Origin: Scytonema tolypothrichoides VB-61278
GTDB lineage: Bacteria; Cyanobacteriota; Cyanobacteriia; Cyanobacteriales; Nostocaceae
Length of the DNA: 64,000 bases
Assembly (NCBI RefSeq): GCF_000828085.3
Contig: NZ_JXCA02000027.1
Location: forward strand, 62,126 to 126,125
Direction: 5' to 3'
Shown: positions 36,270 to 45,484 of the stretch, piece by piece
Layout of the letters: every line of letters starts with the position of its first letter
Numbering within the stretch: position 1 is the stretch's first letter
Notes under the pieces: generated by a model
The model's database searches: none
What the model was told of the DNA's origin: nothing
Seen by the model: the letters and a program-made list of their open reading frames with translations, nothing else
Translations under genes and position numbers: made by a program

Positions 36270-37037
36270 TCATCCACAAATTACAAAATAAACGCCCCAA
36301 GTGTCAAACCCTGGTTCTCGATTGGTCATCCACTCCTGAGATTCGAGTATCCTCATCTGAAATTCCTGCAACATTAATTCTATTTCTGGCTTAAACAGAT
36401 AACGCATTCGGTGAGTTTCTCGAAGCTCATTAACCGCATTGCTGTTTTTGTCCTCAATAAAGACTTGGTAATTTACATCTACTAAATTCTCATTTGGATG
36501 CACTACTGGCTCTGCAATTCTGGTAACTAATATTTCCTCATTTTCCAGACGTTTAACTCTAACTGTGGGACGTTCAGTCAACACTGCAGGTCCATACCAT
36601 ATATCAAAAACAAAAATTCCGCCTGGCTTTAAATGTTCCTTGACAGTAGTAAAAGCTGCCAGTAAATCCTCATTCGTAGTTTGGTAGCTGATGACATGAA
36701 AAAGAGAGAGGATAACATCAAATGTCTGATTCAGCCTGAGGTGACGAACATCTCCGTGAGTAAATTTCAGTTGAGAAACTAATTTTGGATCGAGTTGGGA
36801 GAGGCGGCTGTCAGCTTTTTGTAACATCTCCTGGCTCAAATCCACCCCATGAATTTGGTACCCTTCCTTTGCCAGGAGAACTGCATGATTTCCTGTACCA
36901 CAGCCTAACTCTAGAATATTCTGTGCATCTGGTGCATGAGTTTGAATTAACTGTTGAATAAACTTCGTTTCTCCAACATAATCCTTATCTATGTAGAGAA
37001 GATCATAGTAACGGGCATAGTTGTTAAAAATACTCAT
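36270..37037 (-). CDS. class I SAM-dependent methyltransferase
   Basis: 255 residues from ATG 37037 (MSIFNNYARYYDLLYIDKD); a TTG two codons upstream is unlikely. Motif I ILELGCGTGNHAVLLAKEGY, then VDLSQEML and FDVILSLFHVISY fit a SAM-binding Rossmann fold. Probably O-methylates a sugar of the polymer, as methylated sugars are common in cyanobacterial exopolysaccharide; the substrate is inferred from position only. Confidence 0.88.
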   Translation of the reverse strand: MSIFNNYARYYDLLYIDKDYVGETKFIQQLIQTHAPDAQNILELGCGTGNHAVLLAKEGYQIHGVDLSQEMLQKADSRLSQLDPKLVSQLKFTHGDVRHLRLNQTFDVILSLFHVISYQTTNEDLLAAFTTVKEHLKPGGIFVFDIWYGPAVLTERPTVRVKRLENEEILVTRIAEPVVHPNENLVDVNYQVFIEDKNSNAVNELRETHRMRYLFKPEIELMLQEFQMRILESQEWMTNREPGFDTWGVYFVICG

Positions 37038-37283
37038 AATCAATCTCCAAACTTAAGTTTTCAGTAAAATTCGTGAGAAAAGAGAACGGAGTTATCTCAA
37101 TGAGAGGGAATGATACAAGAGTCAACTCTATCTTGCAAAATCTTGATTGACATCACGATTGCGTTGCGATATGCAGGCGTCTGCGTTCTACATATCGCCT
37201 GTTTTTATATCCAACTCCACCACCTACAAGTTAAAAACTCAATCGCAACACTGCTTAAGAAAGAAAATGACATATCTGCCCCA

Positions 37284-38300
37284 TTATGTGTTGATACATA
37301 TATCTGGTAATTGGTAATTCCAGTAGTCTTTCCTGAGAACCCAGTCTAGTAATTCCGGATTGGATAAGACACTATTTTGATGAAATTGGTATCCCCTTTG
37401 ATAGGCTTTCAAAAAACGCTCATCCAATTTCTCCTTTTCTGTTTGCTTACGAAACAACTTTAGACCTATTTTTTTCAGAAATATCAAAGGTTGTTTAATT
37501 CTATTAATTAAACTTACCTGCTTTAATTTTCCATTTGCTTGCCTAATATTTGAGTAAGAATCACAAACTCCTTGATAGAAGCAACGCTGATCAAAGTATT
37601 CATGAATCATTCTTTCTTTAGGAACACTATGAAATACTAAGGCTAATGGTTGATAAATGGCTTTGTATCCTTGAGAGTTAGCCTTCTGAGTTAACCCTGT
37701 TTCTCCATCTCCTTGCAGATGCTGCAAATGTTTAGGAATACAATCAGGATGAAACCCACCTAGCTCAAAAAGAGCACTTTTACGAATTGAGAAGTTTAAG
37801 CCCCAAACATAGTTAGCATCAATGTTACGAACTTGGTCACCAAAATCTAACAAACTCAAATAACCACAGAGTTTACCATAAGGGTGCTCTGACCAAAACC
37901 ACTCTAGCCACTCAGGTGGTTCAACTTCGTACTTAGGTAAATTACGCCCACCCACAATTTGCACACTAGAGTCATCAAATGATTCTTGAATTGCTTGCAA
38001 CCAGTTGACATCTGCTTCAATATCGTCATCTACAAAAATTAAAATATCACCCTTTGCTTCCAATGCTCCTCTATGACGACCTGATAACAATCCTGGTTCA
38101 ACTTCGTAAATGTAGTGGATTTTATGAAAAGGGTATGCAACAATAGCAGCTTCTGTAACTTGTTTGGTATTGTCAGTTGAACCATTATCAACCACAATAA
38201 TTTCAAATTGATCAGGCGAGAAGTTTTGCTGACAAATAGAATTGATTGCTAACTTCAGGGAGATCGCACGATTTAATGTAGGAATGATAATTGAAATCAT
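37284..38300 (-). CDS. glycosyltransferase, GT2 family
   Basis: 338 residues. MISIIIPTLNRAISLKLAIN; IIVVDNGSTDNTKQV; ILIFVDDDIEADVNWL with the DxD site; and an ED-like region HLQGDGETGLTQKA. The C-terminus is basic (KQPLIFLKKIGLKLFRKQTEK), suggesting peripheral membrane binding. Adds a sugar in repeat-unit assembly. Confidence 0.9.
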   Translation of the reverse strand: MISIIIPTLNRAISLKLAINSICQQNFSPDQFEIIVVDNGSTDNTKQVTEAAIVAYPFHKIHYIYEVEPGLLSGRHRGALEAKGDILIFVDDDIEADVNWLQAIQESFDDSSVQIVGGRNLPKYEVEPPEWLEWFWSEHPYGKLCGYLSLLDFGDQVRNIDANYVWGLNFSIRKSALFELGGFHPDCIPKHLQHLQGDGETGLTQKANSQGYKAIYQPLALVFHSVPKERMIHEYFDQRCFYQGVCDSYSNIRQANGKLKQVSLINRIKQPLIFLKKIGLKLFRKQTEKEKLDERFLKAYQRGYQFHQNSVLSNPELLDWVLRKDYWNYQLPDICINT

Positions 38301-38557
38301 ATATCACTTAAGTAGATAGGCGCGAATAAAGAACGTTATGTAAACAAAGGTAAATAGACACTTGCGATCATCGCTCAAAACAACTTCAGTGGAATGAAAT
38401 CGAAAACGCTCAATGCTCGCGCTAACTCCTCCACTCTCTGCCTTCGCCCCTTAGTAAGAAAAATTCTCACTACAATCTCTCCTTTACAGATTTTTACATA
38501 GTTACGTTTCTTCACGCCCATCTACTTAAGCGTTTTTAATGTTTTTGAGAATTTTCC

Positions 38558-39673
38558 TTATTTCAACATGTCCTTAACTGCCAACGCCACCTGTGTCATT
38601 TGTTCTTCCGTGAGTGCCAGCCCACTAGGAATATAAAAACCTCGACGAGCAATGTTTTCTGCCACTGGGCAAGATTCTTCTTCAAACAATCCCATCTTTC
38701 TGAACACAGGTTGTTCGTGCATACACCAAAAGAAAGGACGAGTACCAATCTTGTGCTTCGCAAGATGCTGCATCGCTTCTTGAGCCTCAAACGGTACATT
38801 GTCTTTCAGAACTAGACCGTACACCCAGTATATATTTGTTGCATATGTAGTCAGCGGCAACGGTAATTGTACGTCAGAGATATTTGCAAGTAACTCTGTG
38901 TAAATTTGTCCCATCCGTCGCTTACGTGCTACAAACTCATCCAAACGCTCTAACTGAGCAACGCCAATCGCTGCTTGTAAGTTAGTCATTCGCATATTCC
39001 AACCCAACTCTTCATGCACAAAGCGTTTTTGGGGTTGAAAGCACAAATTGCGTAAAGAACGGCAACGTTCTGCCAACTTCTCATCATTAGTCAGCAGCAT
39101 TCCCCCCTCGCCTGTGGTGATGTGCTTGTTAGGGTAAAAACTGAAAGTACTGATAGTGCCTAAGCTACCACAACGGCGTCCTTTATAAGTTTGACCGTGC
39201 ATTTCGGCAGCATCTTCAATAATGTGCAGCCCATACTTGTCGGCTAAGCCCAACACTTGATCCATATCTACTGGTAACCCATAGATATGAACAACCATAA
39301 TAGCTTTTGTTCTGGGTGTAATTTTGGACTCAATTTGGTTAACATCCATATTCCAGGTGTGGGGATCACAATCTACCACTACTGGTACAGCACCAGCACG
39401 GACAATTGCCGCCGCACAAGAAATAATCGTGAATGTGGGGAGGATGACTTCATCTTGTGAGCCAATTCCTAATGCTGCAACTGCTGCATCAAGAGCAACA
39501 GAACCGTTGCAGACAGCTATTCCATATTTACATCCTACATTGGCAGCAAATTGTTCTTCAAATTGTTTAACAAAGGGTCCTTCAGAAGAAATCCAACCAG
39601 TTTCGATACACTCAAATAAGTATTTCTTCTCGTTTCCATCTAGAAGTGGCTCGTTGACCGGAATTGGCTTCAT
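38558..39673 (-). CDS. DegT/DnrJ/EryC1/StrS-family sugar aminotransferase
   Basis: 371 residues, PLP enzyme. Start MKPIPVNEPLLDGNEKKYLF; the PLP lysine is Lys183 in SFYPNKHITTGEGG; IIEDAAEMHG gives the ring-stacking Asp region. It makes an amino sugar nucleotide from a keto-sugar. Its start overlaps the stop of the upstream cupin gene by 4 bp (ATGA), the pairing expected for a ketoisomerase/aminotransferase route to 3- or 4-amino-deoxy sugars. Confidence 0.93.
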   Translation of the reverse strand: MKPIPVNEPLLDGNEKKYLFECIETGWISSEGPFVKQFEEQFAANVGCKYGIAVCNGSVALDAAVAALGIGSQDEVILPTFTIISCAAAIVRAGAVPVVVDCDPHTWNMDVNQIESKITPRTKAIMVVHIYGLPVDMDQVLGLADKYGLHIIEDAAEMHGQTYKGRRCGSLGTISTFSFYPNKHITTGEGGMLLTNDEKLAERCRSLRNLCFQPQKRFVHEELGWNMRMTNLQAAIGVAQLERLDEFVARKRRMGQIYTELLANISDVQLPLPLTTYATNIYWVYGLVLKDNVPFEAQEAMQHLAKHKIGTRPFFWCMHEQPVFRKMGLFEEESCPVAENIARRGFYIPSGLALTEEQMTQVALAVKDMLK

Positions 39674-40113
39674 AGCTGACTCAACTCTGGCATTTTGGCT
39701 GACTCTGCAGAAATGCCCACAAACCGGGTTTTATCCTGCTCTCCCAAATAAGGACCTTGTTTAACCTCAATCATCTCGACTTCTTCAAGCACCTCAAAAC
39801 CATGCCCACCTGTGACTAGAAGAATTACATCACCAGCTTCTAACATTCGGCTTTCTAGATAGTTTTGTTGGTCGTTGTAAAAGTCAACACGCAACTTACC
39901 TCTTTTGAGAAAGAGAGTCTCTTGAGTATAAAAAACTTCACGTTGTACGGGATTATGAACGTGAGGTTGAATAATTTTTCCCTTTGGATGGCGCATATAC
40001 GCTAATTGCTGGGAAAGTTCGTTGGGTGTGAAGAAGTGAATCCCTGGTTTGTCAAATTTATGAGAAATAATCACAGCAAGTAACTGATCTTGGTAGATAA
40101 TTTGTTCCATCAT
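39670..40113 (-). CDS. cupin, WxcM/FdtA-like or sugar-binding
   Basis: 147 residues with a single cupin barrel: GKIIQPHVHNPVQREVFYTQ contains the His-x-His metal-type pattern, and ILLVTGGHGFEVLEE the second cupin motif. Sugar 3,4-ketoisomerases such as FdtA have this fold and precede aminotransferases, but the sequence is not close enough to the typical dTDP-6-deoxyhexose type to be certain. MMEQIIYQ allows two start Met codons. Translationally coupled to the aminotransferase. Confidence 0.75.
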   Translation of the reverse strand: MMEQIIYQDQLLAVIISHKFDKPGIHFFTPNELSQQLAYMRHPKGKIIQPHVHNPVQREVFYTQETLFLKRGKLRVDFYNDQQNYLESRMLEAGDVILLVTGGHGFEVLEEVEMIEVKQGPYLGEQDKTRFVGISAESAKMPELSQL

Positions 40114-40608
40114 GATTGATTCAAGTTGACTTTCGGTAACTTATAATACCACTAATGTTATTTGAAAAGACAGCCGACTAGCTCGACTTTATGCATTTTT
40201 CACAAATTGCAAACGCATACGCTCAAACCCTGATTTATCAGTGGAATTAAGTTTTCTGATGTCAACAGAATTGATCACAATGGAAAAAGTTTTGCGCGAC
40301 TGGCTATAGCTTTTACCGAAAAACAGGGCTGACCTTGTTTTTTTCGATAAAGTCGATCTCACTATGCATTTTTATAGGCAACATTCTGACCAATTCATAC
40401 TCCCTAAAAAGTTCAGAATCACAGGATATTGCAGCTTGTTATTTTTCATCTTATTCTATTGAACTACTTACATGAAATCCAGGGAAACACTTATTGGTTG
40501 TAAATTTATGTTAAATTTTTAACCCAAAAATAATGCAATCATAACCAATTCTTAAAGCTTTGTCTCATCTGAGACTTTCACCATTCTCAGTAACCGTAAC
40601 CGAAAACT
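40114..40608. other. 495-bp intergenic
   Basis: AT-rich spacer upstream of the cupin gene. No gene, clear terminator or repeat identified. It probably carries a promoter for the cupin-aminotransferase pair. Confidence 0.4.
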
Positions 40609-42426
40609 TCAAGATGAGATAGTTTGTCCCAAGACAACCTCCTGATAACTTCCTGACTTGACTATCTTTCCACGCTCAAGTACATAGATGCGATCGCAAT
40701 GTTCGACAGTGGAAAGTCTATGAGCAATAAGAATTAACGTTTTTGTACGACTCAATGATCGGATTGCTTCAGAAATCAGGTTCTCTGTTTCATTATCTAA
40801 TGCTGATGTCGCTTCATCTAAAATCAAAATCTCTCTTTGGTGGTAAAGCGCTCTAGCAATTCCTATCCGTTGGCGCTGACCACCAGACAACCGCACTCCA
40901 CGCTCTCCAACAGCAGTTTTTATTCCATCAGGGAGCTGCGAAATCAATTCTTCAAGTTGAGCAGTTTGAATTGCCTTTTGCAATTTTTGTGAATCAATTT
41001 GCTCATCCAGAACACCAAAAGCAATATTCCTCTCGATCGTGTCATCCATTAGGAAAATAGATTGCGGAATATAGCCAATCAAATTTTGCCAAGAGCGTAA
41101 GTTATCATATATTGACACTCCATCAACTCTAATATCTCCATGATTAGGTATCAGCAAACCTAAAATCACATCCACCAAAGTTGTTTTACCTGCCCCAGAC
41201 TTACCAATAAGAGCAATAGATTGACCCTTCTTAAGAGTTAAAGAAACATTTTCTAAGGCATTTTCTGAAACATTAGGGTAAGAATAATGGATTTTGTTAA
41301 GATTTATATCGTTATGAAAATTTAATTTTGGAAGGAAATTTGATTTACCAATCGTAACATTGGACTCGGATTTATATAAATTTTTTATATATTCTATACT
41401 TTCTAACTTATTGATCTCTAATTCTTTCAAATCGAAATACAACTTATTCAGTGAGTAGCTTGAATTTCTTAATGTACCTATTGCAGACATTAATTGACTA
41501 GACGCTGGAATCAAGCGAATTGAAGCGACGGCAAAAATGCTTAAAATTGAGATTAGGTTTTGTGGATTTTGATTGAATACTAAAGATACAGAAATGAAAC
41601 ATACTATAAATGTAACTAGAAGTGCTTCAATTGCAATACGTGGTAAGCTTTGAAAAACTTGAAATAAACTACCTGTCAATGCGTGTCTCTGAGCTTGTAT
41701 GTTCATCTGACTCTCAAAGTACGATTCGCAACCGATAACTCTTGTTTCTTTTAATCCTCCTACACTATGATTGATAATCCGAATCATTTCAGTATCTGAT
41801 TCACTGCCTTCTTTACCCCAATAAGCCATCTGGTCTTTAAATCGATTGTAAAAAGCAAATGCCAATGTCAGCATTAACAAAATGCTAGCTGTCGCCGAAA
41901 AATCTGTTTTCAATAACAGCAATATCAAAGCAGATACAACAACACTATTTGCTACAGAACTCAAAAGGGGAAGTGTAACAGAGTAACAGAAAAGAAAAGT
42001 TTCGTGAATGATATTCTGAATTAATGAAGCACTATTTTTATTTAAATGATAAGTGTAATTAACTGTTAAATAACCATGCAGTAACCTGAGTCTAAGTAAT
42101 CCCTGCTGAGTGAGACTGAAATCATAAATATATCTTTGAACTTGAAAGTACAATAATGACTTAATTCCAAAAATAATAATAATTCCCAAACCGAGTAGCG
42201 CAATATATTGACTAGTAGATTGAAAACCTGAATGCACGTAGCCCCAATTTAACCAAGAGTTTTGAAAAACTAAATCTGGGTTTGTGGCTAAACTCATGAA
42301 CGGTCCTACTAGTCCAATACCTAAAGCATCCAAAACAGAAATTAATAAAAATAAAAATAAGAGAAGAAAAATCGTTCTTTTTTTCGCCGATATAACGTAT
42401 AAAAACTTTGACAAATATTTTTTCAT
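40609..42426 (-). CDS. ABC exporter, membrane-ATPase half transporter (PglK/MsbA/HepA-like)
   Basis: 605 residues. Six membrane helices (about 20-330), then an ABC ATPase with Walker A IGKSGAGKTT, signature LSGGQRQRIGIARAL, Walker B EILILDEATSALD and the H-loop ILIAHRLSTV. Size and order fit lipid-linked oligosaccharide flippases such as PglK, or the polysaccharide exporter HepA of heterocyst envelope. Since no Wzx-type gene was recognised in the cluster, it is the candidate for moving the lipid-linked unit. Functions as a homodimer. Confidence 0.9.
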   Translation of the reverse strand: MKKYLSKFLYVISAKKRTIFLLLFLFLLISVLDALGIGLVGPFMSLATNPDLVFQNSWLNWGYVHSGFQSTSQYIALLGLGIIIIFGIKSLLYFQVQRYIYDFSLTQQGLLRLRLLHGYLTVNYTYHLNKNSASLIQNIIHETFLFCYSVTLPLLSSVANSVVVSALILLLLKTDFSATASILLMLTLAFAFYNRFKDQMAYWGKEGSESDTEMIRIINHSVGGLKETRVIGCESYFESQMNIQAQRHALTGSLFQVFQSLPRIAIEALLVTFIVCFISVSLVFNQNPQNLISILSIFAVASIRLIPASSQLMSAIGTLRNSSYSLNKLYFDLKELEINKLESIEYIKNLYKSESNVTIGKSNFLPKLNFHNDINLNKIHYSYPNVSENALENVSLTLKKGQSIALIGKSGAGKTTLVDVILGLLIPNHGDIRVDGVSIYDNLRSWQNLIGYIPQSIFLMDDTIERNIAFGVLDEQIDSQKLQKAIQTAQLEELISQLPDGIKTAVGERGVRLSGGQRQRIGIARALYHQREILILDEATSALDNETENLISEAIRSLSRTKTLILIAHRLSTVEHCDRIYVLERGKIVKSGSYQEVVLGQTISS

Positions 42427-42754
42427 TTTACTTAGTTAATTAGATTAACAGTCCAATCTTGTACCTTCAAGGATTTGATATAACAGTTGAATCAAGAAGC
42501 TTCAATGAAAAGCTTGATCAACAATAATGATTCACCAATCATAACCATTCAGAATTTTGATTGTCTTAGTCAACTATTGCCTTTACCTGAACCTTAGGTA
42601 TATTTTTGTCTGCTAACATATTAAGCAAGGTTACTAGAACCATTTTTCCTTAGAATCACTAAATCTTGAATATTGTGTATAACTCCTTTATGCTTATTGA
42701 CAAAGGCGATAGGCTTTAAACTTATCACCTATGCTCTTTACTAAAGCTTCCTCA
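42427..42754. other. 328-bp intergenic
   Basis: Spacer between the tyrosine kinase and ABC exporter genes. No gene or clear signal identified. Confidence 0.4.
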
Positions 42755-44962
42755 TTAATTCCGTCTTACAACTACAGAATTTCGAGATACACTACGACTC
42801 GACTCAACTGCTTCTTTCGTGTAGTAAAAGTAGCTGTCAGGCTCACTCTTGACATTCACACCATTAATCACCATACCCAACACATTGAGTCCTGACTGTT
42901 TCAAAAAGTCTCTAGCAGCATTGGCACTGGCAAAATCAACCACCCCTGGACGAACAACCCATAATATACCGTCAACTAGATTGCCTAAAACCGCAGCATC
43001 TGCGATTCCTCCTAAAGGAGGGGTATCAAAGATAACGAAATCATATTCCTCTGTAAACGAGCTAACAAGTGCAGCCATACACTTAGAATCTAATAGTGCC
43101 ACTGGATTTGGAGGTACAACTCCAGAGGGAATAACGTCTAGGTTAGGCATGGCTTCCTGTAAGGCGACATTAAGTGTATCTGGATTAACTATGACATGAC
43201 TTAAACCTACAGCATTCGTCAAATTCCAAACATGATGCTGGACTGGATGACGCATATCGGCATCAACCAGCAAAACCCGATGCCCCACTTGAGTCATTGC
43301 CATAGCTAAATTTGCTGCTACCTCAGATTTACCCTCACCAGACACGGAACTTGTCACCACAATAACTCTTGGTTCCCTATCCGAACTTAAAAACTTCAAG
43401 TTGGCTTGCAGCATTTGGTAGGCGTCACCAACAGGGAAGTGGGGAATGTCTCTACCAATCACCTTGGGAATTGATTGATCCACCTCTGGCACTCTCAAAC
43501 TCTTCTTCTGATTTCTACCTGTTAAAGGTATGACCCCGAGTAAGGTGTATTTGAATAATTCCTTAGCTTGTTTCACTGTCTTAAGTGATGGGTCAATTGT
43601 ATCTAAAGCAAAGGCAGCAACGGCACCAAACAGGACACCTAAAATCCCTCCAGCCCCGATAATCAGAATTTTTCCACTCCCAGTTGATTTATCAGGTACC
43701 AAGGCAGGGGAGATGACACGAGCATTTCCAATATTTTGATTTTCTGCTACTTGAACCTCTTGCAGTCTTGTCAAGAGTGTTTCGTAAGTCGTTTGAGCCG
43801 CTTTCAATTTCCGCTCAAGTTCCCGCTGAGTCTGTTCTAGCTTGGGCAAGATATTTGCTCGTTCTTTGTAGACAGTCCGTTGGTTAGACAATGTAGCGAT
43901 TTGTTTGACTAAACCAACGCGTTGTGCTTCAGTGCCAGCATAATCTTCCAGTAGCTTTTGTCGCAGAGACCCATTCTGTAAATTCCCTAAAGAAATTTGC
44001 TGATTGCTGCCAGTGACCTGCTTCATCCGCTGTTGTAACACGCTGTTGAGAGCAGCAACTTTTTCTTCCAAGTTGACAATAATAGGGTGTTCTGGCTTCA
44101 AACGACTACGCTCAACTGCAAGCTGGCTTTGTGCTTCCTGTAGTTGAGTCAACACTTGCTGAATTCCAGATGCCTGAGTCAATGAGGAATTGGTCACAGT
44201 TTGCTGCGAATCAATTTTCGCTTGATTCTGTAACTTTTGTGACCTAGCAGTGACATCTTCTAGTTGAGCTTGGGCTTGAGAAATTTGCTCATTTAATTTG
44301 GCGATCGCTTGAACTGCAGCACTGGCTTCTTCTTGAAGGGTGATGATTTTATTGTTCTCTTTGAATTGACGCAGCGCTGACTCAGCTTGTTTTACAGATA
44401 CCTCAGTTGTCGGTAGTTGTTTTTGAATAAACTTGCGGGCTGAGACTGCCTCTTGCCGATTCGCTTCTATGTTATTTTTGATGTAAGCCTGCATGACCTT
44501 ATTGACAACTTTTGCAGCCAGTTTTGGGTCTTTGTCAATATAAGAAACTTGCAGGATTTCAGTTCCTTTGAGACTGCTTATTTTAAGTGTATTGGTTAAT
44601 TCCTCAATTGTGATGGCTTTGCCCTTATCATCTTTAAGATCAAGTTCTGCAATAGTTTCCTGAATCACTGGAACGGATGCCACTATCTTCGCTTGAGTCT
44701 CGGACGGATTACTTTCCATAGTTAAAGTATCAAGCCGTCCAATCGCTTCCCCCAAACCTGTTAGAGAGGAGGTACGATTCGTCTTAATCAACAGACTTCC
44801 CTCTGCCTTGAACGTGGGTTTTGATGAGAATGCAAGTAAGGATGCAAGGCTCACAACAACACCACAAACCCCTACTGCAGGTAGCCAGCGTCTTTGCAGG
44901 ATCAGCCAGTATTTTTGAAAATCTATTTCTTCAGAGTTTGGTACAGGCTCCATAGCAGACAT
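42755..44962 (-). CDS. polysaccharide tyrosine autokinase (Wzc/CpsCD fusion)
   Basis: Chain-length regulator with BY-kinase domain, 735 residues from ATG 44962 (MSAMEPVPNSEEIDFQKYW), which has AGGA 7 bases upstream; GTG 45004 is a less likely start. The N-terminal Wzz domain has a membrane helix near 35-55 and a long periplasmic coiled coil (about 170-400). A second helix (IIGAGGILGVLFGAVAAFAL) precedes the kinase, with Walker A SSVSGEGKSEVAANLA, Walker A' LLVDADMRHP and Walker B FVIFDTPPL. The C-terminal Tyr cluster (SYFYYTKE) is the likely autophosphorylation site. It controls Wzy-dependent polymer length and export. Confidence 0.94.
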   Translation of the reverse strand: MSAMEPVPNSEEIDFQKYWLILQRRWLPAVGVCGVVVSLASLLAFSSKPTFKAEGSLLIKTNRTSSLTGLGEAIGRLDTLTMESNPSETQAKIVASVPVIQETIAELDLKDDKGKAITIEELTNTLKISSLKGTEILQVSYIDKDPKLAAKVVNKVMQAYIKNNIEANRQEAVSARKFIQKQLPTTEVSVKQAESALRQFKENNKIITLQEEASAAVQAIAKLNEQISQAQAQLEDVTARSQKLQNQAKIDSQQTVTNSSLTQASGIQQVLTQLQEAQSQLAVERSRLKPEHPIIVNLEEKVAALNSVLQQRMKQVTGSNQQISLGNLQNGSLRQKLLEDYAGTEAQRVGLVKQIATLSNQRTVYKERANILPKLEQTQRELERKLKAAQTTYETLLTRLQEVQVAENQNIGNARVISPALVPDKSTGSGKILIIGAGGILGVLFGAVAAFALDTIDPSLKTVKQAKELFKYTLLGVIPLTGRNQKKSLRVPEVDQSIPKVIGRDIPHFPVGDAYQMLQANLKFLSSDREPRVIVVTSSVSGEGKSEVAANLAMAMTQVGHRVLLVDADMRHPVQHHVWNLTNAVGLSHVIVNPDTLNVALQEAMPNLDVIPSGVVPPNPVALLDSKCMAALVSSFTEEYDFVIFDTPPLGGIADAAVLGNLVDGILWVVRPGVVDFASANAARDFLKQSGLNVLGMVINGVNVKSEPDSYFYYTKEAVESSRSVSRNSVVVRRN

Positions 44963-45004
44963 TGATTTTCCTATTGCATTTATGATTGTTACTGTCTGAC
45001 GCAC

Positions 45005-45484
45005 TCAATCTCCAAGCTGGAAATCTTTACTTCCGTAATAGCTAACCATCTTTGCATGTCTGCGAGTAAACTCGCCTACAGAAGGATTTCCCTCTGGGTG
45101 AATGACCCCTATCGCTTGTTGCCAGAGTTCTGGAGATACTATCGATACCTCATAGGTGCAACTCTCCTTATTTTGAGTTTTGCTAACACGCCTTTTAACA
45201 TGATACCATTTGGTTTGTTGGCACTGGTCACACCAAAATGCCTCCAACCATTCACCTTCCAGGCAAACCGCAGTCTTGGCCGCCACCAAAATCAAAGCAT
45301 TCTGTCGGCTAATTCCCCGTTGTTGGAGTTGTCCAGCACGATCCGCAAATAGAGGATACTTTTGACTAACGCTCTCAAGATAGCACCCATGAATTGGGCA
45401 GTAGATAGCCCGTCTTTTTGAACGGTTCCGGTTTCGGTTACATCTTCTATGCAATTTGACCTCCAGCATCGGTAAATACACCAT
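45005..45484 (-). CDS. Cys-rich conserved hypothetical, first gene of polysaccharide cluster
   Basis: 159 residues, strongly basic N-terminus (LHRRCNRNRNRSKRRAIYC), then CPIHGC, ISRQNALILVAAKTAVC, and FWCDQCQQTKWYHV. The Cys pairs (CPIHGC and CDQC) could bind one zinc ion. I do not recognise the family. It ends immediately before the kinase gene, so it belongs to the same transcript; a regulatory or DNA-binding role is possible but unsupported. Confidence 0.7.
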   Translation of the reverse strand: MVYLPMLEVKLHRRCNRNRNRSKRRAIYCPIHGCYLESVSQKYPLFADRAGQLQQRGISRQNALILVAAKTAVCLEGEWLEAFWCDQCQQTKWYHVKRRVSKTQNKESCTYEVSIVSPELWQQAIGVIHPEGNPSVGEFTRRHAKMVSYYGSKDFQLGD

